From positions 2,402,962-2,466,961 of the forward strand of contig CAUEEP010000760.1 of NCBI GenBank assembly GCA_958450365.1: 64,000 bases of DNA, given 5' to 3'. A program made the translations under genes and the position numbers. Positions 1-11,740 of this stretch are shown one piece after another (within the stretch, counting starts at the first letter, position 1; each line of letters starts with the position of its first letter). This DNA comes from Mesorhabditis belari. Taxonomy: Eukaryota; Nematoda; Chromadorea; Rhabditida; Rhabditidae. The notes beneath the pieces were generated by a model. That model was not told where the DNA came from. It saw only the letters and a program-made list of their open reading frames with translations, and ran no database searches.

Positions 1-790
1 TGTACTTGTCACCTTTTTTTTTCTTCATTTAGATGGACTTAGATCAGTTTTTTTTTCCTTTTGAAGCTGTAAAAACCCTTTTTATTGCTTTGTTTCTAAA
101 TCCTCGCGTTATTGAACTAATAAAAGGAACTAATAAAAGCTTCTTACGAGATCGGATTCAAGATAGTGAAATTGTAAAGTAAAATTTCCATTCCATCATC
201 CAATCGATCAACTTCGATATTCATGTAAAACCCCCTCACTTTAAATTACTTTCCCCACATTTCCCCTCTCTCAAACCACAAATCACTCTAGTTTTTCGAT
301 TTTCAATTTCATAGATGCAAGTTCACCGTTATTCACTAATCCCAGGGAATTTCCAATTTTTAGCATTAGAAAGGAAATCCGATTTTGTGAATTGAAAGCA
401 TGTGACTCAAGTAAACAAGTTTATCCAAGTAATTTTCGAGTTTTTAGGTAGAAAATGAAAATTTTCAGCTATTCTTTCCACGTATCACTTTTGATGTTTT
501 TGATTTTGCTAAAAGGTGGATTAGAGGAAAATGTTGTTTCTAAAAAATTGCAATCTTACCACCCAGCAAGTTCTCACACGTGAGTTTTCTCTTTCTCGTG
601 ATGAAATTTGGGCTTGAGCCAAGAGATTTTTATCTTTTTTGCTTTGGGAAACAAAGACTACAAAAAGTAGAAGGGAAGTGGAGGAGAACAGGAAGAACTA
701 GTAAAGAAAAAGTAAAGAAAAAGGAAATTCTAGGAAGAGTCACAAGTTTGTTGATCTCTTTTACGTCTTCTGATGAAACAAAGAAGTAAA
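1..790. other. AT-rich stretch, no gene seen
   Basis: No exon with convincing splice signals or recognisable protein motif was found on either strand. The one open stretch near 580-789 encodes a lysine-rich peptide with no recognisable features and is probably chance. Confidence 0.5.
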
Positions 791-794
791 TCAC

Positions 795-870
795 AGCGCC
801 ACAATTTGAAAAAGCTCATTCTCCAACAGCACAACGCCAGTTCACTGCTCTTTAAACGGATCTTTTGGTT
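795..870 (+). pseudogene. mariner transposase scrap (DDE-motif region)
   Basis: A short stretch reads like the region around the second catalytic aspartate of mariner transposases (QQHNASS, compare HDNASSH at about 1735 in the next element). The catalytic D is replaced by H. It seems to be a partial duplicate of the adjacent mariner relic, separated from it by a minisatellite. Confidence 0.45.
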
Positions 871-904
871 GTCAATAAATATTGCTTGAATTTACGGTCA
901 AGAC

Positions 905-1095
905 TTAGTGTACAACAAGAACAGTACTAAGCAGTACTAGAACAATACTAAGCAGTACTAGAACAGTACTAAGCAGTACTAGAACAATACTAAGCAGTAC
1001 TAGAACAATACTAAGCAGTACTAGAACAGTACTAAGCAGTACTAGAACAGTACTAAGCAGTACTAGAAGGTACTAAGCAGTACCAGAACATGGTA
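905..1095. repeat. 21-bp minisatellite
   Basis: About eight tandem copies of a unit close to AACAGTACTAAGCAGTACTA. The unit contains the inverted halves AGTACT twice, so single strands could fold. It lies between two mariner fragments. Confidence 0.9.
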
Positions 1096-1139
1096 GAAAA
1101 GCACATAAAAAAGTAGTTGCTGACTCAACTCCTTGGACT

Positions 1140-1925
1140 AATCAAAATCGGGGTTGTTCCTTAACAAATTGAAACTTGTTTAATGTTCGAGAATGAAGAT
1201 CGATCGGGTGTCTACTAGAGAGCTTGAAAATGCAGATATTCTTCAAAAAATTTGCCAAAACCCCGGATTTCTTTGCGTGAAATTGCGGCTGAGATTAGAT
1301 ACTCTCCTGTAATAGTTGAAAAGCACCTATACTATGGATTTTAAACAGATTTACTGTTAATGGGTGCCCCACAACATCATCGGCCCTATGGAAGAGAGAG
1401 CTCATCATTTGCCGCTGCCCTTCTTTCCAAATGCGAGAGGAAATCTTTCTTGTCACGTGTAGTGACGGGAGATGAGAAGTGGATTATGACTTCAAACTTT
1501 CAGAGAAAATGCCAGTTTGTGGGACCTGCAGTAACACCAGCAAAGGATGTGCTCCCAGAACCCCAACAGAAGAAGTACATCCTATCAGTTTACTGGGATC
1601 TCTTGTTGTCATTTATTGGGAGCTTCTCGATAATAAGCAGACAATGAATGCTCTATTATGCAGCGATCAGCTCAAAAAACTCAATGAGAAAATTAAGGAA
1701 AAGCGCTATGATTTGAAAAAGGTCATTCTCCAACACGACAACGCCAGTTCGCATACGGCAAAGTTGACCCGCTTTTTTTAAAGCAACTTTTAAAGGCAAA
1801 GTTGACCCGCTCCACAATCCACGAGTTGAACTGGGAACTCTTATCCCATTCACCACGATCTTAACCCGCTCTTGATTGGGCCACGCGGACTATACCTCAG
1901 CCCCAAAACATCCAGTCATAAAAAC
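1140..1925 (+). pseudogene. mariner-type transposase relic
   Basis: Broken transposase of the IS630-Tc1-mariner superfamily. Seen in order, in different frames: a helix-turn-helix-like N-terminal piece with FENEDRSG (about 1180-1300), the hallmark VVTGDEKWI around the first catalytic aspartate (about 1462-1490), HDNASSH around the second (about 1735-1755), and a degraded downstream piece up to about 1925. Frameshifts, a premature stop after about 1645 and an internal duplication near 1765-1810 (AAAGTTGACCCGCT repeated) show it is dead. It lies just downstream of, and opposite to, the GPCR gene at 1932-4798. Confidence 0.8.
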
Positions 1926-1931
1926 CCGTCG

Positions 1932-4798
1932 TTAGGCACGACACATTCTTGCTGTTTTATCCCTTACCATAATCGGCGCCACAAGAGGATAAATAAAGGA
2001 CAACCAAGTGAGAAGAGTGTCGAGATCTTGCTGAATCGTCACACCCGATTGCAACTCTTTCGAATCGCAAATCTAAACTTTTCAAACTTTACTTCAAACT
2101 GGAAAATTCTTCTTTCAACATTTTCTATTTTCAGAATTTCAGTCCCCCGCGAAATCGTGTGTTTTCCCATTGCCCATTTTTACCAAAACATGCAAATCTT
2201 TTTTTCCATTTTATGAATCATTTTCTCAAAATAGAAACACTGGTAAGATTTTGGTCTCGAAAAATAACTTTTAATGGAAATGGTAAGTAAGAAATGGAAA
2301 TTTTGGACCTCTAAAATCAATTCGAGTACAATGTAGGGGCCGACGATGAGGACATAGGCACAGAAGAGACGGATCGTCTGAAATGTTGATAGGATTGTTT
2401 ATTCTAAAGGATTTCTTCCCATATTTCTAAAGAATTTCCCTTTTCATTTCTAAAACGACCTCTTGAGATTGTTGGCTATGCGGATGAGTGTTAAAATCTC
2501 CATCAGACGCTCTAAGTGGCGTTAATCTTTTCAGGATAGTTTGCAGATTTGTCGCCCTTTTTTGGTCATTCGTTAGAAAACATGGAATGAGATAAAATGT
2601 TCTATAAAACTTCCTGACCAGATAATCTTTTTGCAAATCTTTTCATGATCTTCAAAGCTTGTCATGATCTTCCAAGCTTACCATTTTTCCGAGTAATGTA
2701 TCCTCTTGCAGAGCTCGGGTTTTCGTGATGAAAAGGGTGAACTCGTGTGACTGTTGGGGGATGCTCGAGATCTAAGCTTTCAAATTTCGATCCAAATATC
2801 TTGTCTGATTAATTTTTACAAAATTTTCACCTCACCTGTCTTCTAGTGTAAATGGCTCCAGTGCAAATGAGCATTCCAGACAGAATGATTAAGTAGAGAA
2901 AGATTTGAGTGGCTGGGCGATAGATTGGAGCCATTCTAAGAATCAACTTGAGTCATAAGAATTCCTCAGAACTATACTATGTCAGAATATACTGTATTTT
3001 AATCAAAAGCCAATAAACTTACACCCCAATTGAGCACAAATATCGATTGGTAAATGCTTGCACGGGGATCACTGGAAACAAGATTGGGACCGTCAAGCAA
3101 AGAGCGATGACGATTGTTGTAGAGATTATAGCTGAATTTTAATTCTTTTTGTTTCAAGCCTTGTTTTACCAATTGTCTTCATGCCGCCAAATAGTGGGAA
3201 AGGCTTTTGCGTGATAGTCGTGGCTCTCTCCGTGGCCATCGTGAGTAGAATCAGCGTTCCGAATAAGGCGCAGAACTGAAAAAAGGCAGCTCATTCGTTA
3301 AGTAATGCTGAAGTTAGTCAAGACTTTAGTTCCTTGAACATTTCTTTGTCCAGCTATTAACTGTTCTGTCCAGCTATAAAGTAAGTAACTGGGCAAATCA
3401 CTAGGGAACTAGGAAACGTTTAACAAATAGCAAAAGTCCTCACTTTACTCCTCTTAACTAGAAAGTTTCTAAAAGGATAGCCAAAGATAAAGCTACCATA
3501 AGCTTTTATGAGTTAGAGTTATTACCGAAAGCTTGTCACCAGTGCAATTGATTTATTATCAAGATTTAAATTCTAGAATTCTTTTTAATTTAAACCTCTA
3601 TTAGAGTCTCCAAAAGGTCCTTTTCATACTTCTGTTGAGGAATCACAAATTCACCAATTAACCTATGGTTTGTTTTATTAGAAAGAATCATTAGAAAGAG
3701 TCATTAGAAAGTATTTTTCTGTAAAATAACATTAAAACGGGTTTAAAAGATCTTAAGTCAGGATTTTTTGAGAGCATAAAGTCGGGTAGTCAAAAAGAAC
3801 GACGGCTTGATGACGCGGACAGTTTAGCTTTAAAAAAAGACATACTTTAGCTAAGAAAACCTATTCTGGTGTCAATAGATAAAAGATAGAGCGTGAAAAG
3901 TTTGGTATCTAGCCAAATTTTCAAAGAAATTGGTCCAGCCAATAGACGTTTTATAAATTTTTACGGAGAACACTCTCGAATTTCCTACGACTCTCAAAAA
4001 GCACTTTTCCCTCTCGAAATTGCTTAAAAGTGAACCGAAAATTGACTTAAAAAGATGAGAAATTGAACAATAAACACTTTTTATTTAGAGAAAGCAAGAG
4101 GTTAATTGGTGAATTTGTTATTTTTTAATGGAAATACGAAAAGAAACAAAAAGCCTAATAGAAATCTCAAAGCTGAGTCAACTTTCTCGAGTTTCCAATT
4201 GCATTTTCATTTTAATCTTCTTTGCATTTTCATCCAACCATTTTCCTTTCCATTACCTGCTGACAAAAAGCATTTCCCCTGCAAAGGAAATCGCCTAAAG
4301 TCCAAGTACCATTAGCTACAAAAATAAGTGATGGGAGGAGAACGGTGAAGAGAAAAACGATATGGAGAGATGAGAGGAGCACAAGGAGACGACGGAAAAG
4401 AGCAGCACGCAACTTTTTACTGAAAAATATAAGCAAAGATGAATTTTTAATGGTTCTATTTTGGTCCTATCGCTTACCCGGCTAAAATCGCCGCGATAAC
4501 AACAAGATTTAGGACGAATGATGATATGAAGAGAACGGAGAGGAGAATGGCGCTCGAGGTGCGGAGACTTGTTGATTGGGTTTGCTGAAAAGTCAGGAAA
4601 GATTCTTTATAAAGTTTTTAGTGCTTATTTGACTTTATAGATTGATTTTAAGGACTTTATCGATTCCTAATTTGATCTTTAACGATATCCTATCGTTTTC
4701 AAAGTTTTTCAAAGGTTTTCAAAGTCTCCACTTACCGCAAGTGCTATGTCGGCGATCGTATCCGTTGATGGAACATATTCAACACTCGATATACTCAT
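1932..4798 (-). CDS. Class A-type seven-transmembrane GPCR, nine exons
   Basis: Exons (minus strand): 4798-4736, 4584-4478, 4419-4257, 3275-3170, 3131-3023, 2935-2836, 2771-2682, 2377-2309, 2030-1932. Joined they give 301 residues with consistent phases. Seen: TM1 about residues 30-56 (NLVVIAAILA), a basic first loop, TM2 about 68-92, a glycosylation motif NGT at 93, a conserved-type Cys103 at the start of TM3, TERAT at 126-130 where DRY is usual, TM4 about 147-170, loop-2 Cys179, TM5 about 188-212, a long third cytoplasmic loop, TM6 (FCAYVLIVGPYIVL) and TM7 with WLSFIYPLVAPI, comparable to WLGYxNSxxNPI. The Cys103/Cys179 pair and TM pattern support a rhodopsin-like receptor, either a nematode serpentine or a small-ligand receptor; the ligand is unknown. 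The donor ending exon 8 (GTCCAA) is weak, so the TM6-TM7 junction is the least certain part. The C-tail after TM7 is very short (about 10 residues). One intron is only 38 bp. Confidence 0.8.
3645..4160. repeat. Dispersed repeat R1 inside GPCR intron 3
   Basis: Fills most of the 981-bp intron. Ends are inverted (ACAAATTCACCAATTAACC at the left, GGTTAATTGGTGAATTTGT at the right). The core contains TATTCTGGTGTCAATAGATA and AGCCAAATTTTCAAAGAAAT. Related copies are seen at about 13690-13920, 28790-28960 (inverted), 42530-43215 and 46640-46830 (inverted), so this is an interspersed foldback-type family. Confidence 0.75.
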
Positions 4799-5344
4799 AG
4801 CAATAGCAGTTAATCGATCAAAACAAGAAAGAAAAAGAATTTCATGCTTTTATTAAGTTTAGAATCTTTTTCTTTAAGAAATTATAAAGGAATTGATTCT
4901 TTCGATTGGAAAAAGGGGAGCAATTAGTTGGTTTTGATGTTGCGCGTTCTTTTTCCCCATTCCCTTAGCGGCCCTCCATGGCAACACGAGAAAAGGGGGC
5001 CCACGAAGCCCAATACTATTTCAATAGACAATATTTCAATAAACAATACTTCAATAAACCCAATACTATTTCAATACTAAAATTAGGAATACAAATGTCA
5101 AATGACAACAAAAAATCCTCCAAAATAGTCTCCAAAGCATTAAACTATTTTTTTGTGTGTAATAAAGAAATAAAAGAGATGGAATACGACAAAATGAACA
5201 CTGCGAATCGATTCCTCGACCCAGAAAACCCCCAGATACAAATTTGTAGCTTCAAATCTCTTCTTGAGCCATTTTCAGAACAAAAGATCGACGCTGTTTA
5301 AAATGATCGACGAGATGTTCTTTGTGCGGCCACTTAATCGCTCG

Positions 5345-6136
5345 TCATCTGGCATAAGACCCTGGTATATAGGCTTCCCTTCTGGAAGCTGAAAAGGATG
5401 TAAACTGAGGGAGTTTCACCGTTTTGAGCGGCGCTAGGCTCAAATTCTTTGGAACTATTTTGCCTTGAATTTTGATGGCCAAATTCTATGCAATTAAGCC
5501 ATTCTTTTTACTTAAACAGTAGTCGAAATTAAGCCAAAATGTAATCATCCAAAGAGTCGAACTGGAAGTTGAAAAGTTAAAGAAAATTTTCGACTTACTC
5601 AAGCTTTCGTGTCTCTCGATAGGTATCTTTTTGTTCGGCATCCCTGGGAAAGATTTTTGCGCCAATTTTGATTATAATTTTTGATTATAATTCAAAGCCA
5701 AAGCTGTCAATTTTGATTGTAATTCAAAGCCAAAGCTTATAAGTCAAAGCCAAAGCCGCCAAATCTTTGATTCATCCAAAGGACTTGTCGGCAAAGAACT
5801 AGCAAATGAAAAGCAATGACACTCGACAAGGGTACGACAAAAAAGTTTAAGGGATTTAAATAAGACCCAAGTTTAGTTGTGGACAATTATTGGATATTGA
5901 AACTCACCAAACTTATCACTTTTCGCCCTTTCACTAAACTTGGCAAGTCTTTAAGTTTGACGGAACTTACATGAATCTCGTTAATGTGGAAACTGTGAAT
6001 TTCTTGGCTCAAAAGATCAACTTTCTTTCAGGTCACCTCTGAAGATAAACTGATGAAAAATCCGATTAGGTAAAACAAAAAAAGGAAGATTTATTCTCAA
6101 CTTACACACAATTCTGATGAATAACTGTAGTGCCAT
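5345..6136 (-). CDS. Possible tiny multi-exon gene, unrecognised
   Basis: Tentative model on the minus strand: ATG at 6136, a short exon to 6106 followed by GTAAGT, one or two small exons between about 6020 and 5900, an exon 5643-5599 bounded by TTTCCCAG and GTAAGT, and a last exon 5398-5345 after TTTTCAG. One phase-consistent path gives about 60 residues with a hydrophobic N-terminus and a basic C-terminus ending YAR. That path needs an apparent 22-bp intron near 5945-5966, which is unusually small. The acceptor-donor pairs at 5643-5599 and before 5398 look real; the reading frame does not stand out. No family is recognised. It lies upstream of the GPCR on the same strand and could instead be 5' exons or untranslated exons of another transcript. 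Confidence 0.25.
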
Positions 6137-6236
6137 GGTGTACCCGATGTGTGACTAATAAACAGAATTCAATCTCTTTTTGAATTGTTACATTTCATGA
6201 TATTGGTTTAAGAAGCAAAATCTATTCTTTTTGCAA

Positions 6237-6493
<257 letters not shown>

Positions 6494-6589
6494 TTAAGAA
6501 TTTGAGCCGAAGTTGTGCAACAAGTTAATTAAGATCCCACTTTTTTAAGAACAAATTCATTCAACGAATAATGTGGTGCAAACAATACA

Positions 6590-7520
6590 CAAGCACAGGG
6601 ATGTACACAGATTGGCCACCGCCTCCAGCTAAACGGCGAGGCTAAGTGCCCTGTATCTTCTTCGGAAGGTCAAGGGTTCAATTCCGCCGGCTAGATTATT
6701 CTTTTTTCTCATATGTATGAGTTTTTTCCTACATTTAGGACTTACTAGGGATGCACACTGACCACCGCCTCCAGCCAAACGACAACATTCATTTTATTGG
6801 AAAAAATTCCCTGAATAGGTCTCCGGTATGCCAGAAGACAAAATTTGAGAGAATTGCCTCAAAGATGATGATTTTTGAAAGGTTTTTGCAAATTTCTGGC
6901 ACACCATTTGTGTCCAGCTTCTAGTGCTTAATTACGAAATCGATTTCTATGAGCAAATATACTTTTAGCTGTTCCAAACGAAAGCCTTGTTGGTCTTGAA
7001 AAGAGTTTTCAATCATTTTACATGATGACAAAAAAGTTTGTCCGTGATTGCTATCGAACCAGAGAGCAAAAATGCATATGACACCTATACTACTAACCAC
7101 TAAACCACAAGGCACTGTTCGAGAAGGCGTAATTGAGATTGGAAGCTGGACGCAAATGAAGTTCGAAAAAACCTTTCAAAACTTATGAACTTTGGAGTCA
7201 TTTTCTCAAAAAAACTTTGTCTACTTAGCCAATAAAATGGATGTTAAAATGGATCCTAAAATGGATCCGACAACATCCAATAAAATGGATGTTGTCGTTT
7301 AGCTGGAGGCGGTGGCCAATCGGTGGCCAAAATGGCCTAAATGTGTCTAAATGTGTCCTAAATCTGTGTGCACCCCTAAATGTAGGAAAAACAAACTCAT
7401 ATGAGAGATAAATATGAGAAATATGAGAATAATCTAGCCGGCGGGATTGAACCCACGACCTCTCGACGAAGATACCGCGCTGTGTAATACCAGGCTCTTA
7501 GCCAGTCGGCCATGATCGTT
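6590..7520. mobile_element. Foldback element with tRNA-like arms
   Basis: Arms at about 6600-6800 and 7270-7510 are inverted copies: GCCACCGCCTCCAGCTAAAC on the left, its reverse complement (GTTTAGCTGGAGGCGGTGGC) near 7300. Each arm carries a tRNA-like segment with a B box (GGTTCAATTCC near 6675; GGTTCAATCCC on the minus strand near 7450). The right arm also has an A box (TGGCCGACTGG, minus strand near 7507) and a variable-arm-like stretch, as in a leucine- or serine-type tRNA. The middle (about 7040-7130, minus) holds another A/B-box pair (TGGTTTAGTGG ... GGTTCGATAGC). It is probably a SINE pair or a palindromic composite, not a functional tRNA gene. Confidence 0.7.
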
Positions 7521-8479
7521 TGCAGAAGATGAAAATCCATCTTGAAGCTCACAGCGGTCCAAACTGGAGCCAAAGAAGTTATCCTTTGACATTTCTGCCT
7601 GCACAATTGACTGAGAAGACTTTGATTGTTAACTAAAACTTTGAAATTTGTCATATCGAAGCTGTGTAGCTCTCAGCATAACTGCAAAAATTGCAAAATT
7701 AAGCCAAAGAACTTTTCTTGGTGCTGTTTCACGTTCTAACACACTTAAATTCGATTCCAAACTTCTCAAACCACCCATTCACTTTGCTTTCCCTTTTGAA
7801 ATCAACTCTCAATCTAATTCCAATATTTTCAAACCCCTTCCCCTCATTTTCTTCTAATATTTTTTCCTTTTTTTTCATTACACATCAAAAATAGTTTCGA
7901 TTGGTACAAAAACCTTTCCATTCTCATTGTTTTTCCCTTTTGAAAGTAAAGGCACAAAGCGAATGAAACATGACGTGTGTTTTTTCCAAAGAAAAGAATA
8001 TTTGTGGTGGTTTTCCCCAAATCCCGGGATAATTCCCATATTCTGATCTTAAAAAGTTTTTCCCACTCAAAAAAGCTAAAATTTCCCCTGAAAAACAAGT
8101 ATGCGTGGTTGGTTACTACTAAATTTTTGGCAGAATGCGAAATCGAATCGGAAGTTGCGTATCATTGGCTTCCGATAAATATCTGGTAGTAATTAGATGA
8201 ATGTATTGGAGTTCAAAATTGAAAGCTAGAAATAAGTAAGTACTGAAACGAAAACAAGGTAAAAATAACGCAGAACAAAGTTTTTTTAGCATAAATTTTT
8301 ACTACAAAGCTTGATCTAGTCGCTTGATGTCGCAAGTCGCAAGGCGCTTGATCTAGTCTCCAGAGAATCAGATTCCAATGAACTTTCTTTTATTTAAAAG
8401 CCAAGACTTTAAGCTATTAATGATCCTCATCACTAATATTTTTCTTTTGAGAAATTGGGTCAAAAATCTCAAGGAGATA
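7521..8479. other. No gene seen
   Basis: Several short ORFs occur on both strands (for example 7648-7857 and 7844-8098) but they overlap one another, lack motifs and have no convincing splice context. Nothing else was recognised. Confidence 0.5.
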
Positions 8480-8905
8480 ACGATGAATTGTCTACAGATT
8501 TGCAGCTATCTATGTAGACCTAAAAACTTGTAATTGGAGACATTCTAAGATGAAAAATCTAAATCCGTTATTAGTTTTTGAGCAAATTTAATTTCCGAGC
8601 CAATACGGTCATCACAAAACTCTCTAAAATTTGGGTAATTAAACCAAATCACCCAAAAACCAAAACCAGCCAAAACCAAATTTAGGTTTTGTCCTTTATG
8701 TCTAGAGCCAGTAGCCGCGCGATTATGTAAACAGGAAAATTTTCACGTTTTTGTAACGCACCTTCTGCTTTCGATATGGGGTCCAAGTTGGGTAATTAAA
8801 CCAAATAAAATATTTAAAAATAGAGCAGTTTTCTTTAAAAACCAAGTATTCTAATTCCTTGACTCCGAGGACCCCCTGGTGCAAATTTTCAGCTCCAGCC
8901 GTATC
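8480..8905. repeat. Dispersed repeat, inverted copy at 40060-40400
   Basis: Shared landmarks in reverse orientation include GGGTAATTAAACCAAAT, CCGAGCCAATACGG versus CTGTGTTGGCTCGG, and CTGGTGCAAATTTTCAGC versus its reverse complement near 40075. The two copies are about 31 kb apart and appear moderately diverged. No ORF was recognised in it. Confidence 0.7.
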
Positions 8906-8912
8906 GTCGCGA

Positions 8913-9207
8913 ATGTGTCAGAACAAAGTCAAGAAAGCCACCATCTGGAAACTTTATTTCTTGATTTTCTTTCTGATTAATCTAGTTTTGACGATTATCT
9001 TCTGCTTTGTGAATGGCTCTTCATGAGATTTCAGCGCAGAGATGGTGGATTAGCCCTTCGAATTGGCGATGTTCTTGGTGCGATTCGAAAGCCTAAAGCC
9101 CAAGGCCAGCTCGATTTTTGTCTAACGGTTTTGTATTTTCTTGGCGGCTTTATTTTGCCCATCGTTGTATATTGCAACTATTTTAGAATAGCTCAGTTTG
9201 TGCTTTA
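8913..9207 (+). CDS. Candidate membrane-protein exon(s), uncertain
   Basis: From an ATG at 8913 a short frame gives a basic start and a strongly hydrophobic helix (WKLYFLIFFLINLVLTIIF), ending at a stop near 9022. A second frame from about 9030 carries another hydrophobic stretch (YFLGGFILPIVVY). They join in phase only through an apparent 26-bp GT...TTTCAG intron. The pair could be the signal-anchor part of the C-type lectin gene just downstream, or chance. No family is recognised. Confidence 0.25.
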
Positions 9208-9344
9208 AATCTTGTCCCTTTTTGGCATATTCCTAATTATTTGGATGTTGGTTTTTCTATTTAATGGTTTTTCTATTTAATGATTCTGCGATTGTGGCTT
9301 ATACATTACATTATTAAAATCTGCAAACAATTGTTTCAATTTAG

Positions 9345-9743
9345 GCAAAAGCTATACAGAAAATGAAGCAGTTTGTGGAAAGAATGGCGGCAAATTGGTC
9401 CTACTCAATGATGCTTTTAAAAACACTCTTTTAGCAGCTTATGTAAAACAGTGTAGGTTTTAAAACAGCTCAAGATACAACTAACAGATCAGCTCTCACA
9501 ACAGATCGAGCAATGATCGGTCTTCATCGCAACCTTTCCTCATCAGATCCATCATGGAAATGGTCGGATGGCAGTTCGCCTGTGTATCTTCATTGGGCTT
9601 TTAGTGAGTGCTTTGATCTGAAGATTTAATATCATCTTGCATTGGGAAATAGAAATACTTTAGACAACCCTGGATCCAACAGCTCTGTTTTTACATTACT
9701 ACAATGTTTCAGCTTATTCTTAATATGTTTATCTTTGTTCTAA
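9345..9743 (+). pseudogene. C-type lectin domain fragment
   Basis: Three segments read as parts of a C-type lectin-like domain of the nematode CLEC kind. 9345-9453 follows a TTTAG acceptor and contains CGKNGGKLVLLNDAFKNTLL, the usual helix-strand region after the first cysteine. 9469-9603 contains MIGLHRN (where WIGL is usual) and the hallmark WKWSDGS, ending at a GTGAGT donor. 9664-9743 follows TTTAG and starts NNPGSNSS, then turns hydrophobic and stops. CTLDs fold into carbohydrate- or protein-binding modules, often secreted and used in immunity. Here the C-terminal cysteine region is replaced by an odd hydrophobic tail, and segments one and two are separated by an in-phase insert of only 16 bases (9453-9468). 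The best reading is a decayed or partial gene; a gene with mis-read junctions is possible. Confidence 0.6.
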
Positions 9744-10755
9744 TTGTGTATTTTCCACTAGCAATTCGCTGATCTATTAATCGTTTTAGAGCTTTAGCAA
9801 AGAATGTTTAAACATCATTTTTAGAAACGAATGACATCAAACCTTAGATGCTTATTGTTCTGTTATTCAAAATTACAATAATCAAAAATATGAACAGAGG
9901 ATCTACACTGAATTTCCCCTCTCCGAAAATCTGCTTTTTCTTGTCAATTTCTTCAATTCTTTCTTGGAGAAGCTGTGCTTTTAAAGTGCCAACAGCCGGC
10001 TGGTCTATTTGCAGGTCTATTCTAGATTTATTTGCAAGTCCCCCAATCAACACTCTTTTCAATGGACAGACGTCGATACCGAGATTTCCGTACATTTATT
10101 TTCGGCATCGGATGGCCACTTTTTGGGATGTCTAGCCAGTCGCTGTTTCCGTAATTTCCTTAGCGAGAAATTGGCTTTGGTCTTTTTCTTTTTACGGCTT
10201 CAGAAAAGAGAAAAGAGACCGACCTAGTCTCTATCAAAAGATAGACAAAAAGAATGGAAGATAGACAGAAAGAAGACGAGTCCTGGGAGTCCATTTCAGA
10301 AAACCCCTTCACTTTTCGGCTTTCTTTTCCATCGATTCACCAAATGGTGACGTTGAATTCGTGTGAATACGTCTGTCTCTCTAGAAAAATTACTTCTATA
10401 AATATTTCGATATTTCTCTCCGAGTGAAAGATGAGCCCCATCCGGTTTTTCTAGGGAAAAGAGATTATTCTTAAAGCTGAAATGTTCGTCAGGGATTAGA
10501 CGAAGGTTTTGGGGGGAAAAGCCGAGAATAGGTCAAATGAGAAAATGAAACAGATAGCTATTTAGGGGAAAAGAAAGATTTGTTCGCAAAAGGATAAACG
10601 GGATAAGTGGAAATTCCGTTTGAACTTTTTGGCAAATTACACGTGTGAGTTTTTGAACTGTGGGGAATGTGGGGAAGATTGTGTTGAATGTCAAAGGGTT
10701 TAGTGTGTTTTGTGTATTTAATAGGTAAACTTAATAATGACGCGTTTATGTAACA
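9744..10755. other. No convincing gene
   Basis: A minus-strand frame at 9844-10095 includes a charged stretch (LLQERIEEIDKKKQIFGEG) that looks protein-like, and a plus-strand frame overlaps it. Neither has clear splice partners or a recognisable domain, so nothing is called. Confidence 0.45.
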
Positions 10756-10764
10756 AATCATTTA

Positions 10765-11740
10765 TTTCAAAAAAAAAAACCCAAAAGAAGAGCTTTCAAT
10801 TCGAAAGGTATTCTCCATTAGTATCTATGACTTCTTCCCATCTTCTGCGCAAATCCCGGATCCCATTCTCGAAGAACTTGGGAGTTTTTGAGGCGAAGTA
10901 GTTTGCTTATGACCTGAGCACGAACATCGAACTTTCCTGCCTCCAAAAAGTGCTTCAGCGACCGAAACAAAAAGTAATCTGAAGGAGCCAAGTCGGGAGA
11001 GTAATTTGAACGTTCGCACCTGCGTGGGGCAGCACTTTCCAGCCAATTTCCTCCATTTTCTTATAAGTGATCTTTACAGTGCGAGGTTTTGCATTTGCAA
11101 AAATCTGACTCTCTCCGGTTTGAGCCCCAATTTCTTCAAAGACTCGTTAACTCTCATTAATTGCTTCGAATAAAGATCAGCATCGACGGTTTGGCCAGGC
11201 TTCAGCACTTCATAATGCACCAATCCCTTGAAGTTCCGCCAGCAACATAGCATTATCTTCTTCCCATGGATATCCGGTGGATATGCTTTTATGACCTGAG
11301 CACGAACATCGAACTTTCCTCCCTCCAAAAAGTGCTTCAGCGACCGAAGCAAAAAGTAATCTGAAGGAGCCAAGTCGGGAGAGTGAGGTGTGAGGGGCAG
11401 CACTTTCCAGCCAAGTTCCTCGATTTTCTTATAAGTGATCCTTGCAGTGTGAGGTTTTGCGTTGTAAAAATCTGACTCTCTCCGGTTTGAGCCCCAATTT
11501 CTTCAAAGACTCGTTAACTCTCATTAATTGCTTCGAATAAAGGTCAGCATCGACGGTTTGGTCAGGCTTCAGCACTTCATAATGCACCAATCCCTTGAAG
11601 TTCCACCAGCAACAGAACCCATCCTCGAAGAACTTGGGAGTTTTTGAGGCGAAGTAGTCATTCACTGCTTTTATGGCCTGAGCATGATCATCGAACTTTT
11701 CTCCCGTGATAAACTGTTTCAGGAACCGAAACAAAAAGTG
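10765..11740 (-). pseudogene. Rearranged mariner transposase, C-terminal region in about three copies
   Basis: Reading the minus strand from 11740 to 10765, the C-terminal half of a mariner transposase appears repeatedly. Copy one (about 11734-11430) has YFASKTPKFFEDG, then jumps back to WWNFKGLVHYEVLKPDQTVD, LYSKQLMRVNE and PERVRFLQ. Copy two (11403-11074) begins with the third catalytic region LTPHSPDLAPSDYFL and again contains FKGLVHYEVL. Copy three (about 11046-10800) is frameshifted and runs to the C-terminal WEEVIDTNGEYLSN-like end. SPDLAPSDY is the mariner third-aspartate motif. The pieces are joined out of order, so no intact enzyme is encoded. Confidence 0.85.
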
